A stretch of 64,000 bases of DNA from Rhodosorus marinus (GCA_029953675.1 JAMWBK010000004.1:62001-126000); one strand, 5' to 3'; positions 9,170 through 18,912 are shown, numbered from the stretch's first letter. Notes: a model not told the origin generated them from the sequence alone. Numbers and translations: made by a program.

Positions 9170-10468
9170 ATGGTTGGGGTCTCCCCACCCATTCCGGCGG
9201 ACGGAGCCGTTCTCTCAGCGCGTGTGGAGCTCAGCGTGGGCGGGTTTAGTACCGCGGCCACCCTCACGGACTGCGCTGACGAGTTGGCCCATGGGATCTG
9301 CTCGAAACTGACGAGTCTTCTTGTGACTGCTTCCCAGGAACACCGCCTGCCCCTACTGATCGCCTATTTGGAGCGCTTCTCCGCCTCCGCGCCTGCCCCA
9401 TACCCCCCGGTGCCCGTCCCCGCGGATCCGCACGGTACAGCGGGGCCTGCCTCCACCCGACCCGAGCGCTCCGCTCCGGTCATTCCTGATTCCGACTGGC
9501 CTACCCCTATTCAAGGACAGACGCCTCCTGGGCCCGCGTCGGGCCCGAATCCTGCTCCCTCCAGTGCCCCACGTGCGACCTATTCGCAGGTCCTACGCAG
9601 AGGCTCTTCTGAACAACGCACGACGGCAATGGTGCGTATGATGCCACAACACATCCCTATTGACTCTTCTCGCCAACTATCTCCGTTCCACTTTGTTTGG
9701 ATGACGAACGTGCGTCCCCAGACCCCCTCTCGTGGTCGGGGCCGCGCGCCCGTCCACTACCGCGATTTTCGCGACACCATGGCTTCCTCCCTTGGGGTCG
9801 CCCCATCTGAATTCCTATATGTGGACTTCACGGGCCCTCATGCCTGTTTTCTTGTTACTGACTCGGCTTACCAGTTCCTTCAATCCCTTGTAACCACCCC
9901 CGCGCCCCAGCGCTCTGCTCTGGCCAACATGATACTGACTCGTCCTCATGTCTCTTTGTTTGTCGAGTTCGATCGTTTTGACGCCGGCTGGGTTCCTCCA
10001 TCGGCCTTGCAAAACCTGGATGCCTCGCAGGCTTCGGTTGTCGCGCTACACACTCATGCGGCGCGGCTCTCGCGCATACAGGCCAGCCTCTTCGCGCGTT
10101 TTCCTCCTCGCGGGGTCCTCCGCACCGCGCTAGAGGCCTTCCTCTCCACTGAGGCCACCCTGCTGGAAGCCCACCCTGCGTTTGACTTTCTGCCGCCGAC
10201 TCTTGAGCACCCTTCCTCCCCTCGCCCTGTCTCCGAGGCTCGTGACACCGACATGGCAGGAGCACCATCGGCCTCTCCGAATCCGCTGGCTCTGGACACC
10301 CCCAGTCAAGACTCCGCTGCTGAAAACCCTGTGTCTACTTTCTTCAGGTCTTTTAGTTCCTTCGTGCGCCCCCCACGTAAGCGTCGTGCGGCTCCTGAGC
10401 CTCCCTCCGAGGCACCTCCTCCGGATATTCGATCTGCCTTCCCGACTGAGGGGAGGCCCGATGTCTGA
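9170..10468 (+). CDS. Family A ORF1 protein (gag-like), copy 1
   Basis: 432 aa from the first ATG of the frame (MVGVSPPIPADG); the frame is open further upstream but without ATG. The N-terminal part is helical, followed by a long Pro-rich linker (about 75-165), then a conserved block (FVWMTNVRPQ, VHYRDFRDTMASSLG, LYVDFTGPHACFLVTD) whose strand-helix-strand pattern could be an RRM-like nucleic-acid-binding fold, and a basic C-terminus (RPPRKRRA). No CCHC knuckle is visible. The stop overlaps the ORF2 start in ATGTCTGA, which fits termination-reinitiation. Presumed role is RNA binding in the retrotransposition particle. It is intact here and in copy 4. Confidence 0.8.
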   Translation: MVGVSPPIPADGAVLSARVELSVGGFSTAATLTDCADELAHGICSKLTSLLVTASQEHRLPLLIAYLERFSASAPAPYPPVPVPADPHGTAGPASTRPERSAPVIPDSDWPTPIQGQTPPGPASGPNPAPSSAPRATYSQVLRRGSSEQRTTAMVRMMPQHIPIDSSRQLSPFHFVWMTNVRPQTPSRGRGRAPVHYRDFRDTMASSLGVAPSEFLYVDFTGPHACFLVTDSAYQFLQSLVTTPAPQRSALANMILTRPHVSLFVEFDRFDAGWVPPSALQNLDASQASVVALHTHAARLSRIQASLFARFPPRGVLRTALEAFLSTEATLLEAHPAFDFLPPTLEHPSSPRPVSEARDTDMAGAPSASPNPLALDTPSQDSAAENPVSTFFRSFSSFVRPPRKRRAAPEPPSEAPPPDIRSAFPTEGRPDV

Positions 10469-13400
10469 GTCTTCCTCCTCCGCGTGCGTGTCGTCCCGGT
10501 TACCCCTGTTTACCAGTGACCGTTCAGCCTGGCATGAGCGTGTTCTCTCGTGGTTTTCGCACCTTGTCGCCTCCTACCCGGACGGTTCCCTTCCCCTTTG
10601 TCGTCAGAGCACGGCCGTACGGCTCCCTCGTCGACTTCATAAGCCCCTAGGATTGGTGTTGGATTTTCTCTGGCAGCAGGTCGCCGCGAACCCTCACTGC
10701 TCTCTTCGCTGGGAACTCTTGTTCTTTTTTCCCCGCCTCGTGCTCACCTCCTCTACCGTCCCCCTCAACCCACATCCTCGCCGGGTCCACCCTCGCCGAA
10801 AACTGCAAATGTTCCTTTCCGGCGACTTTGAGGACCTCGAACGTCTTTATTTCGCTTCTCTCTCTTCCTTTTCTCCTAGTGCTCCCTCAGCTTTTAGGTC
10901 TTCTCGACAGAATCGGGCGCGTCACGCGGTGGCAGGCGGTGATCTGCGGCGGGCAGCCGGGATCCTCCAGCAGCGGCAACCTGTGGTTCCATACTCCGAT
11001 GATCTTTCTTCACCGCTCCGTTTGCTCTTTCCCTCGGAAGGCTCCCCTTGGGACTCCTCGTTTGAATCAGTGTTGGAAGAGTACCGCGCCGCGCCACATC
11101 CCAGTGCGCGGTTAGTGGTAAATCTGGAGGCGGTGCGTGAGTTGGTTCATGATGCTCCGAAGGGCCGTTCCCCAGGGCCCTCGGGGCTGCGGGTGGAATA
11201 TCTCCGTTTCTTAAGTGATGAAGGTTTGAAGGCGTTGGCGTGGGTGGTCGAAGCGCTTGTGAATGGTGATCCCCTGTGTGAGTGTGCGTTGTTCTTGGTC
11301 GGGCGTTCGCAGTTGTGTCTGCTTTCGAAGCCCGGTCACACGGCCTCGAGCCCTGCTATTCGCCCTATTGGCCTGGTTGAGGTGGTCCGCAAATTGGCGG
11401 CGCGATGGTTAGTGAAAATCCTGGTTCCCGAATCCCGCCGTTTCTTTGGGCACGTGCAGTTAGGCGTGGGCTATCGTGGTGGCTGTGAGTTGTTGTCTGT
11501 TTTACTCCGTTCGGAAATGGCGTACTCCCCAGATTCTGGGCTCCTCTCTGTCGATTTTACCAATGCGTTCAACCGCGTCTCTCGTCCGGCTCTCATGCAC
11601 GTGGTGCGCGAAGTCTTCCCCGTAGGCTTTCCCTTTGTTAGTAGACTTTATTCTCCGCTTGGTCGTGGGGCTACCTATGACACCCTTGGCGCTTCCTCAC
11701 ACACGTTTGCGGCGCGCACAGGGGTACAACAGGGTGATCCCTTGTCCCCTTTCCTACATGCCTGTGGACTACAACTCGTCTTGCTTTGTCTTCGCTCCGA
11801 ATTCCCGCAGGTTCGTACGGTTGCATACCACGACGACGTGTGCCTCCTGGGGCCCCCTGATACTCTAGCACTCGCTTATGATCGTCTCCGCTCCTTGGCT
11901 TCGCGGGTTGACCTGGAGGTTAATCATCACAAATCGTTCTACTGGGGAGGTGTAGCTGCACAAGAGCAGCAGGTACCTGCGTCGTTCCAGGATATTTGGA
12001 GACCGGATGGTTTTGTCCACTTAGGCATCCCCTACGGGTCGCCGTCCTTCGTTGAAGGCGAGTTCCTGCAGCTCCTCGGTAAGCACAGACAGCTGGTTGC
12101 AGAGCTTCGACGGCTACCTCCGGGCTTTCTCCAGTGCTCGTTGTTGCTGTTTCGGTATTGTTGCAGTCAGCGGTTAACCTATTGGCTTCGCTCACTTCCA
12201 ACTCATTGGAGCCGGTGGTTGGCCACTCGTGCGGATGCTGAAGGTTTCCGTGACCTGGGGTATTTTCTCGATGAAGAGCTGAGCGCTCTGCCGCGACCCA
12301 CCTGTGATGTTGTGCGCGCCCAGGTAGGCCTCCCATTGCGATTGGGGGGACTGGGCCTCTGCAATCGTGTTGTGGTCCAACCTGCAGCCGCAGTAGAGGC
12401 CTGGGGAACCGCACTTCCCACTTTGAGCAGCTTGGGTATCTCGAAGTTCCGCAATTTGATGGCGAGCCTCTCGCGGGGTGTCTTGCTTCCCAGCGTACCG
12501 GAAAGCGCCCAAGACTTGTTTCTGGAGCTCCAAACCGCCCTGAATTCCTGTACTAGTCTCCCCGAAACCGTTCAACCCCATCTTCCTGACTGGCGAGCTG
12601 TATTTGACCGCTCTCGAGGCTCCGCCCCGGGGATTCGTCCTGCGCCTGAACCTGTTCTAGGGGAGATTGACCCAGTGGTTGCCGCAGAAGAAGAAGTTCC
12701 AGTTGATCCTCCTGATGATTCCCAGCGCGCTGGGAGCCGAGCTCAAGCACGCACGGATGCGCTGCAAAATATCCTTTCTTAGGACTTGCACCGTGCTGCA
12801 TATGGCCGACTCCTCGCGCAGATGGTCTCATCTTCTCGCGCTCGCGCCCGCCTACGTAGTCTTGGAGGGGTTCTTAGCTCTCAGTGGCTCATGACCGTAC
12901 CAGCCTTTCCGCCACTCACACTGTCGGATTTCGAAGTGCGTACTTCACTGCGCTTATACCTCGGCTTACATCAGCCCCCTTGGCCGTACGAGATGGGTTC
13001 GTCGTGCCCTCTCTGCTCTCAGACTGAAGACAACGCAGATTTTGGCGCCCACCTGCTCGCTAGTTGCCCGGCGGTGAAAGGTGCTCGAACCCGCCGCCAC
13101 ACACGGATCTTGAACCTGTTATACCGGGAACTTCGGCCTATAGTCCGGCAAGCCGGTCTGGAAATCGAACGTGAGAAACCTTTACCCGTCGCGGACTTTC
13201 AAAATGATGAACGCCGTGTAGCCGACCTGGTGATCACCTGTGACGACAGCCGCCGTACCACATACGTTGATCTTGCTGTTCCTAACCCTCAAGCTAGTCG
13301 TTATCTCCCGGCTGCGGGGGAGCGCCGTGGATCTGCCGCCGCCAGCATGAGACGCCGCAAAGAGATCAAATACGCGGGGGCTTTGTCTTCCCCTGGTGTT

Positions 13401-13604
13401 CGTGCTTCGGCACTAGCACATCGCTTGGTACCCCTGATCATTGAGTGCTTTGGGTTCATGGACTCTGTTGGTTCTCGCTGGCTTCGGGAGTTGTTCCGCG
13501 AACGCCCTGACCGTCTTCAATCGTTGTTTACCCGCTTAAGTTTCCTGCTGTGGCGCATGAATGCCGCTTTGATGTTGGAGGCGCGAGTACTTCGCCGCGC
13601 TTAG
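10461..13604 (+). pseudogene. Family A ORF2: reverse transcriptase + REL endonuclease, copy 1 (one stop)
   Basis: Starts at the ATG overlapping the ORF1 stop (MSESSSSACVSS). The frame of 1048 codons is interrupted once, by TAG at 12780-12782. Reverse transcriptase spans roughly residues 230-650: GRSPGPSGLRVEYLRFL near 234, SVDFTNAFNRVSR, GVQQGDPLSPFL, and the catalytic YHDD at 456-459. A zinc finger CPLC...HLLASC starts at C849. A restriction-like endonuclease follows, with RRVADLVITCDD (D922) and TYVDLAVPNP (D937). This order is that of R2/CRE/NeSL-type elements, which nick the target and prime cDNA synthesis there. Copy 4 and the A-related relic at 56.3 kb have TGG at the stop position, so Trp is ancestral. 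Confidence 0.9.
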
Positions 13605-13658
13605 TCTTTTTTTCCCCTCGGGGTTTTTTTTTCAGCCTCCGATTAAACCATTCGTTCG
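13605..13658 (+). promoter_or_regulatory. Family A 3' UTR with T-tract-flanked palindrome and tail
   Basis: After the ORF2 TAG only 54 nt remain: a T run, the palindrome CCCCTCGGGG, a second T run, CAGCCTCCGATTAAA and the tail CCATTCGTTCG. All young A copies keep this layout, and older relics keep the CAGCCTCCGATTAAA part. It is the likely site where the reverse transcriptase binds its RNA. Tail ends vary among copies (TTCG or TTCA repeats). Confidence 0.6.
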
Positions 13659-13880
13659 TATCACAGCGCGATCTCTAAAGCAGCACGGATCATCTGAGGG
13701 TTAATTGCCGACCGTAACAACTGACTCTACGGATCCCCATCGACTGATGAAGTCACCAAGTTCTGTTTAGCACTGACAAGACGTCGCACTGCGCCGTACT
13801 TGTCCGTGATCATTCCCGACGTTGTCCAGAAGTTTTTGTGGTCTGTAAACTTGGGCTTTTGTCTGTTGGTAGGATATTCC
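13659..13880. other. Short unassigned spacer
   Basis: Between family A copy 1 and the B array; no feature recognised. Confidence 0.4.
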
Positions 13881-13926
13881 TTAGCTAGTCAGGCTATGCT
13901 AGCGCTTCAGGCTATGCTACCCGGGT

Positions 13927-14808
13927 TTGAGCCGATTGTGGAGCTCCCGCACTGATGTGATTCAACATAGCCTCACCTGGGGCCAACACAGTGCCGCTCA
14001 CACAGTCATGCTCAATTCTCCTCTCACGCCGCCTACCACTGCCGCTCGTCTCCGCGGCATGGGAGGCCACCTCTTGCACTTGTGGTTAACCACTCTACCG
14101 TCGTCATTGAGTCATCGTCTCGATGCTTTCCAGTTCCGTTCTGCCGCACGGATCTATCTCGGTTTGCCACAGGCTCCGTGGCACTCTAATCGGCCGTCTT
14201 TCTGTCAGGGATGTGAGAGCCGGATTGACGCTTGTGGCTACCACTTCCTGGGTTCCTGCGGACTGTTGCGAGGTCTCCGTACGAGGCGTCACACTCGCCT
14301 CAAGTACATCCTCAGCGAATTTTTGACTCGGATAGGGCATACGGTTGAGGTTGAGTCGGAAGTGCCCAGATCCATCTCGGACTCTGCACCGCCCCGTTGT
14401 ATCGCCGATCTCCTCGTCTCCGACGCTGCTGCCAGACGCTCAACATATGTGGACCTTGCGATTACCTGCCCCGTGGCCAGCGCCCACCTCACCGCAGCCG
14501 CCCGCCGCCGGGGGGCCGCGGCTTCAGCCCTTCGAAGAGTTAAGGAACGACGGTATGCTGAGAGCATGGCCAGTCTGCCTTGCGCTGAGGGTCGCTCTCA
14601 CCGGTTCCAGCCATTCATTGTGGAAAGCTTTGGTCACGTCGATAAGTCGGGTTTAGAGTGGTTGTGGAAATGTTTTGCTGAGCATCCTACCGAATATTTG
14701 GCGCTCTTGAGGCGTTTAAGTGTCTCCCTTTGGCGATATTCCAGCGACATGCTGTCCGAGGCGCGCCATCGGCGCCTGGGGTTGCATACTTCCCTCCCTA
14801 GTTATTAG
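13927..14808 (+). pseudogene. Family B ORF2 C-terminal part (zinc finger + REL endonuclease), array unit 1
   Basis: Open to the normal TAG. It contains the zinc finger FCQGC...YHFLGSC, the endonuclease segments RCIADLLVSD and TYVDLAITCPV, and the conserved C-terminus FIVESFGHVDKSG...LWRYSSDML. Reverse transcriptase is absent because of 5' truncation, so it cannot act alone. It has no start codon of its own. Confidence 0.85.
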
Positions 14809-14824
14809 TTCATCTTCACGCCTT

Positions 14825-14845
14825 GCGTAGCGCTTCAGGCTATGC
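14825..14845 (+). promoter_or_regulatory. Family B 3' UTR hairpin
   Basis: GCGTAGC (14825-14831), loop GCTTCAG, GCTATGC (14839-14845) pair over 7 bp with one G.U. The hairpin sits just before the GTAAAGTCC tail in every young B copy, and old relics keep it with changes. It is a plausible recognition element for the B reverse transcriptase. Confidence 0.6.
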
Positions 14846-14865
14846 TAGTAAAGTCCAGTAAAGTC

Positions 14866-16644
14866 CACGATGACGTAACATTGCTGGGCACCCCTGACAC
14901 CCTGGCTAGGGGGCTGACCGAGATCGAAGCGATTGCACGTCGCGTCGGTTTGACTGTGGAAACAGAAAAATGTCGCTTTCTCCCCCCGAGGGACGTGTCG
15001 CTGGCCTCTCTGCCACCCACTCTGCGACTAATCAGCGAACGTGAAGGGTTCCAACACCACAGCGTCGGATTGGGGACTGACAACTTTGTCCAAGCATCCT
15101 GCGAGCGAGTTTTGGCACGGCACAAGCAACTCACCGACGCCATTCAGCACCTACCCGACAGCATGCTGCAATCGGCCTGCTTGCTTTCCCGCTTTTGTGC
15201 CGGTACCAGACTCAACTACTGGTTGCGCAGCCTGCCTCCAGCTTGGGGCTCGTGGATCGCGGCTAAAGCCGACGAGATGACCCTGCAACACTGGGGAACG
15301 CTCTTGGATGGACTGGACTTTACAGTCTTGGATGAGCCCCTCGATCTTGAAGCTGCTCCCGACAGGGACTTGATTCGTGCACAGATCGCTCTACCGTTGC
15401 GATTAGGGGGATTCGGCGTCGCAGACCGTGGGCTGGTATGCTCGCCAGCGGCGGTTGCCTCCTGGGCTACCGCGCTGCGAACGTTGGTGACCTTCCAGAT
15501 GCGAAGTGCCTGCCTCTTGGCTCGAGCTTTGACCAACGAGGATCCAGTGACCCTGCCGCCCCCGCTTTTGACAATTTATGATGGTCTTCAACACGCGTTC
15601 AGGAGGTGCAACGCCGTGCCGGACGCAAATCGGTCCCGCTTTCGTTCCTGGAGGGAGCTGTTATGGGGACGAGCTGAAGCGATTGAGGATTCTCCCCTCG
15701 ACCGAGTTCTTGCCGATGACGGAGAGGCTAGCTCCGGGTCACCTGTTGCAGACTACCCGGGTTTGAGCCGATTGTGGAGCTCCCGCACTGATGTGATTCA
15801 ACATAGCCTCACCTGGGGCCAACACAGTGCCGCTCACACAGTCATGCTCAATTCTCCTCTCACGCCGCCTACCACTGCCGCTCGTCTCCGCGGCATGGGA
15901 GGCCACCTCTTGCACTTGTGGTTAACCACTCTACCGTCGTCATTGAGTCATCGTCTCGATGCTTTCCAGTTCCGTTCTGCCGCACGGATCTATCTCGGTT
16001 TGTCACAGGCTCCGTGGCACTCTAATCGGCCGTCTTTCTGTCAGGGATGTGAGAGCCGGATTGACGCTTGTAGCTACCACTTCCTGGGTTCCTGCGGACT
16101 GTTGAGAGGTCTCCGTACGAGGCGTCACACTCGCCTCAAGTACATCCTCAGCGAATTTTTGACTCGGATAAGGCATACGGTTGAGGTTGAGTCGGAACTG
16201 CCCAGATCAATCTCGGACTCTGCACCGCCCCGTTGTATAGCCGATCTCCTCGTCTCCGACGCTGCTGCCAGACGCTCAACATATGTGGACCTTGCGATTA
16301 CCTGCCCCGTGGCCAGCGCCCACCTCACCGCAGCCGCCCGCCGCCGGGGGGCCGCGGCTTCAGCCCTTCGAAGAGTTAAGGAACGACGGTATGCTGAGAG
16401 CATGGCCAGTCTGCCTTGCGCTGAGGGTCGCTCTCACCGGTTCGAGCCATTCATTGTGGAAAGCTTTGGTCACGTGGATAAGTCGGGTCTAGAGTGGTTG
16501 CGGAAATGTTTTGCTGAGCATCCTACTGAATATTTGGCGCTCTTGAGGCGTTTAAGTGTCTCCCTTTGGCGATATTCCAGCGACATGCTTTCCGAGGCGC
16601 GCCATCGGCGCCTGGGGTTGCATGCATCCCTCCCCAGTTATTAG
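14866..16644 (+). pseudogene. Family B ORF2 from RT active site to C-terminus, array unit 2
   Basis: Open for about 590 codons from HDDVTLLGTPDTLARGL (the tyrosine and everything before it is lost at the junction) through the thumb region, the zinc finger FCQGC...YHFLGSC and the endonuclease RCIADLL...TYVDLAITCPV to TAG at 16642-16644. It differs from the longer minus-strand copy (32.8-35.5 kb) by eight extra residues (GLDFTVLD region), caused by a 24-bp tail-insertion event at 15302-15333 that keeps the frame. Confidence 0.85.
15302..15333 (-). mobile_element. Tail-only insertion of family B inside B ORF2, 8-bp TSD, in frame
   Basis: TCTTGGAT is present at 15302-15309 and 15326-15333. Between them lie 16 bp, GGACTGGACTTTACAG, matching the B tail on the minus strand (compare TGGACTGGACTTTACTAG at 32699-32724). 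The paralogous B copy at about 34310-34325 has the empty site with one TCTTGGAT. Net gain is 24 bp, so the frame survives. Confidence 0.75.
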
Positions 16645-16695
16645 GTCATCTTCACGCCTTGCGTAGCGCTTCAGGCTATGCTAGTAACGTCCAAT

Positions 16696-16944
16696 GCTGA
16701 GGCCGGCAAACGAGCCAAATATCGGGATGCCATCGGTGACCACAACGACTTCCAAGTTGTACCCTCGCCGTCGAGGTAACGCTGAGGCCGGCAAAGGAGC
16801 TAAATATCGGGATGCCATCGGTGACCACAAGGGCTTCCAAATTGAACCCCGTCGAGCTAGTGCTGAGGCCGGCAGACGAACCAAATATCGGGATGCCATC
16901 GGTGACCGAAATGACTTCCAAATTGTACCCTTCGCCGTCGAAGG
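16696..16944. repeat. Three tandem ~83-bp repeats
   Basis: Units at 16696-16780, 16781-16861 and 16862-16944 each begin GCTGAGGCCGGC and contain ATCGGGATGCCATCGGTGACC. Both strands have open frames across part of it (minus: LEVVVVTDGIPIFGSFAGLS-like). A single diverged copy of the same motif is at 44240-44296 in the opposite orientation. Confidence 0.8.
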
Positions 16945-17566
16945 GTTTGGACGACTCGGGCAAGCAGCCAAGACTTCATTACCGAAACTACTGCAGATCT
17001 TGAGCACAAAGCGGACTCGCAAACGGCTCATTCGCGTGAACACGTGTTCGCGTGGACAGTAATTGAGAGCTATGGCGAGGCACAGCTCGTTTGGCGATCC
17101 ATGCCATGCATGCCAAATATAATCATGTTCGGACGCTGTCCCTATAGAAAGTAGTCCTCTACCCGACTCTGGGCTCTCTCCTTAGCATAGCCCCTCCTGT
17201 TTTCCTGGCATCTCTCTAGCGCTACATTCGGTAGTTGGAATAAACGGATATAATAATAAATCCATCCTTTTCCCGGACTGTTGCTATCACTGCTTATCTC
17301 GCTTCTGCTCGTGAGGTCACCTCTCGGTGTACAGCTCTCTTTGCCATTAATTCTTTTTTCTCAATAGACGATTAATTCCTTTTTTCAATAGACGAGTTCT
17401 CAGCTCTAAGATCCTGACCGAGATAGGAATGTTTGTCGAGAAGATAGATGAACTGATAGTCGATACCGGTGGTTTACCGATAAACGGATAATCGACACTG
17501 GAACCGACTCATCTCCAAGCTCCTCAAGTAGCCTGTCCGCTGCTGGTGACTGGTAATGATGACAAA
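16945..17566. other. Unassigned stretch, 3' of the Cys-rich gene
   Basis: No gene recognised. Its right part (about 17410-17566) is the decayed body of the third copy of the terminal-exon unit described at 17567-17605. Confidence 0.4.
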
Positions 17567-17605
17567 CTAGGAACAAGTGCACCAACCGTTCGGATCTCTT
17601 GCACC
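17567..17605 (-). pseudogene. Degenerate third copy of the Cys-rich terminal exon
   Basis: After an acceptor-like CTAG, the minus strand reads GARDPNGWCTCS and then TAG. This matches DENGNCTCTEC of exon 2 and TYNGICVCEC of the second copy. It starts 230 bp from the second copy, the same spacing as between copies one and two, and shares the ATGAATTAG word before the acceptor. It looks inactivated. Confidence 0.55.
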
Positions 17606-17667
17606 CTAGAAATGAATTAGGAAAAGCGCCAGAGGGGTTAAATCTGATTCCAAAGATAAACACTCGG

Positions 17668-17835
17668 CTATGTGGACGCCCTATCGATCACCTTTAAATC
17701 TCCACAGTATTGATCAACTTCTCCCACATCAACACATGACCAATTCCTATTAGGATTATAGGGACCTGGTGGCAATATGCACTGTGTATCCCCACACTCG
17801 CAGACGCAAATTCCGTTGTAGGTTTCAGTGAAGGC
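17668..17835 (-). CDS. Duplicate terminal exon of the Cys-rich secreted protein (alternative or relic)
   Basis: Preceded on the minus strand by CATCTCTAG, an acceptor-like end, and open for 55 codons to TAG at 17668-17670. It reads AFTETYNGICVCECGDTQC and continues with SCVDVGEVDQYC. The layout parallels exon 2 (NGNCTCTEC...TQC...CSAVDQ...HC). It has the same phase as exon 2 and lies 229 bp downstream of it, so splicing exon 1 to it would also give a complete protein. Whether it is used is unknown. Confidence 0.55.
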   Translation of the reverse strand, partial: AFTETYNGICVCECGDTQCILPPGPYNPNRNWSCVDVGEVDQYCGDLKVIDRAST

Positions 17836-17887
17836 CTAGAGATGAATTAGTAACACCCCAAGCGGGTTAAGCACAACTGGCAACAAT

Positions 17888-18812
17888 TTAATAATCAGCT
17901 CCGGATATCGTATTTATCACCTGATAACCATCACAGTGCTTCAGAGCGAATTGATCCACGGCAGAGCAGGTCCGATAAACGCTGTCGTTTAGGCTTATGC
18001 ACTGGGTCGACGTAACCTCACATTCCGTACAGGTACAGTTGCCGTTCTCATCTTTTCCAGGAAGCTTCAGTTACGGTGATGGTTTTTGTCTTAGAAAAAG
18101 TGCAAAACTTGTGTCTGCAGGTTCAGGACGATTGAGCACTTACCACTCCACCACCGCACTGATCGTAGGGGTTTCTACACAACCCTTCCGCCGTTCTGCA
18201 TTCATATTCCGAATCGAGGCAACCAGAACACCCGGTGATCATGAAAGTGCAGATCGTAAGAGGATTACCGTTGCTCCTCGTTGTCAAAGAGCAGTATTCG
18301 TCATCTGCATCGGGAACCATGTAGGCCTGAATTCGTTTCCCGGTATCCAGATCTGTGACCACTGCGGCCACAGCAAAATCGGGGAAATAAGTGCAGCAAC
18401 CCTCGTGTCCATAGAGCACCTCTGGACATGCCTTCATACTCGACTTCGTGACGGTACCGGTAAGGCCGTTTTTCTCCTTCACCTTTTCGACATCCTTGTA
18501 CTTGTTCCAGAGGAGACTTTCAGAGACAGTCCAGCGAAACGCTGCCCAAAGTCTGGTCAGCTCGTAGCCGTCGGCAGCTGTGAAGGTGAATCTCATACAG
18601 TTGCCCTCATCCCGAGTAGGCACTGTTGACGTACAGATCTCTCCCAGAACCTTTCGTCCAGACTTCGTGACTAGGTTTCTGCAGATATCTATGTACTGGA
18701 ACTCGTCTTTCCTGGGATCCATACTGCAGTCTTCGTAGTCTGCTGTCGCCGTGCCAATCATCGCCAATACCAGCAAAAACAAGACGCTGAACCGTTTCAT
18801 TTTTCCTTCCAT
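17888..18812 (-). CDS. Secreted Cys-rich protein, two exons
   Basis: Exon 1 is 18812-18144 and exon 2 is 18064-17888, joined across a 79-nt intron (GTAAGT at 18143, ACTGAAG at its end), phase 0. The product has 281 aa. An N-terminal signal peptide is clear, MKRFSVLFLLVLAMIGTATA from Met5; the first ATG adds MEGK, and Met5 may be the true start. The mature part has many cysteines (CSMD, CRNL, CTST, CCTYF, CSGCLD, CRNPYDQC), with exon 2 adding NGNCTCTEC. I recognise no named family. Without splicing the frame ends 11 codons into the intron. It is probably extracellular and disulfide-rich. Confidence 0.7.
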
Positions 18813-18892
18813 GCCTTTCGTGCTTGTTGTTTTACTTCCTTAGTTCCGTTAGGTGAAGACGTCTCCCTGAAAATGTTCAATATACATGTTAT

Positions 18893-18912
18893 GACAATAT
18901 ATACATATATTG
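18893..18912 (-). promoter_or_regulatory. Candidate TATA region of the Cys-rich gene
   Basis: An AT-only run reading AATATATGTATATATT on the minus strand lies about 81-100 nt before the first ATG, the same distance as the TATA-like elements of the other host genes here. Confidence 0.35.

Larger units (their letters stand above)
8930..13658 (+). mobile_element. Family A non-LTR retrotransposon, copy 1 (near full length)
   Basis: Starts at GGTTTCGTGAGGGTG, the same 5' end seen in copies 3 and 4. It has a ~240-nt leader, ORF1 (9170-10468), ORF2 (10461-13604) and a 54-nt 3' UTR ending CCATTCGTTCG. It is inserted into the RNase H region of a gypsy element. The right flank is not gypsy, so the insertion came with a deletion or later rearrangement, and no TSD could be found. 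It is complete in length but ORF2 has one stop. Confidence 0.9.
13881..16693 (+). mobile_element. Head-to-tail array of 5'-truncated family B copies
   Basis: The array begins with a scrap of B tail (AGCGCTTCAGGCTATGCTA, about 13893-13911). It is followed directly by a B copy starting mid-ORF2 (13912-14868) whose tail GTAAAGTCCAGTAAAGTCC runs straight into a second B copy (14868-16693) starting at the RT active-site motif. No spacer or TSD separates the units. Confidence 0.85.

Noticed and set aside
7908..12782. Several single in-frame TAG codons (gypsy, A ORF2, ORF1 relic) as a hint of UAG reassignment
   Set aside because: TAG is also the normal terminal stop of A and B ORF2, and TGG is found at the A position in copy 4 and an old relic, so ordinary mutation explains the stops.
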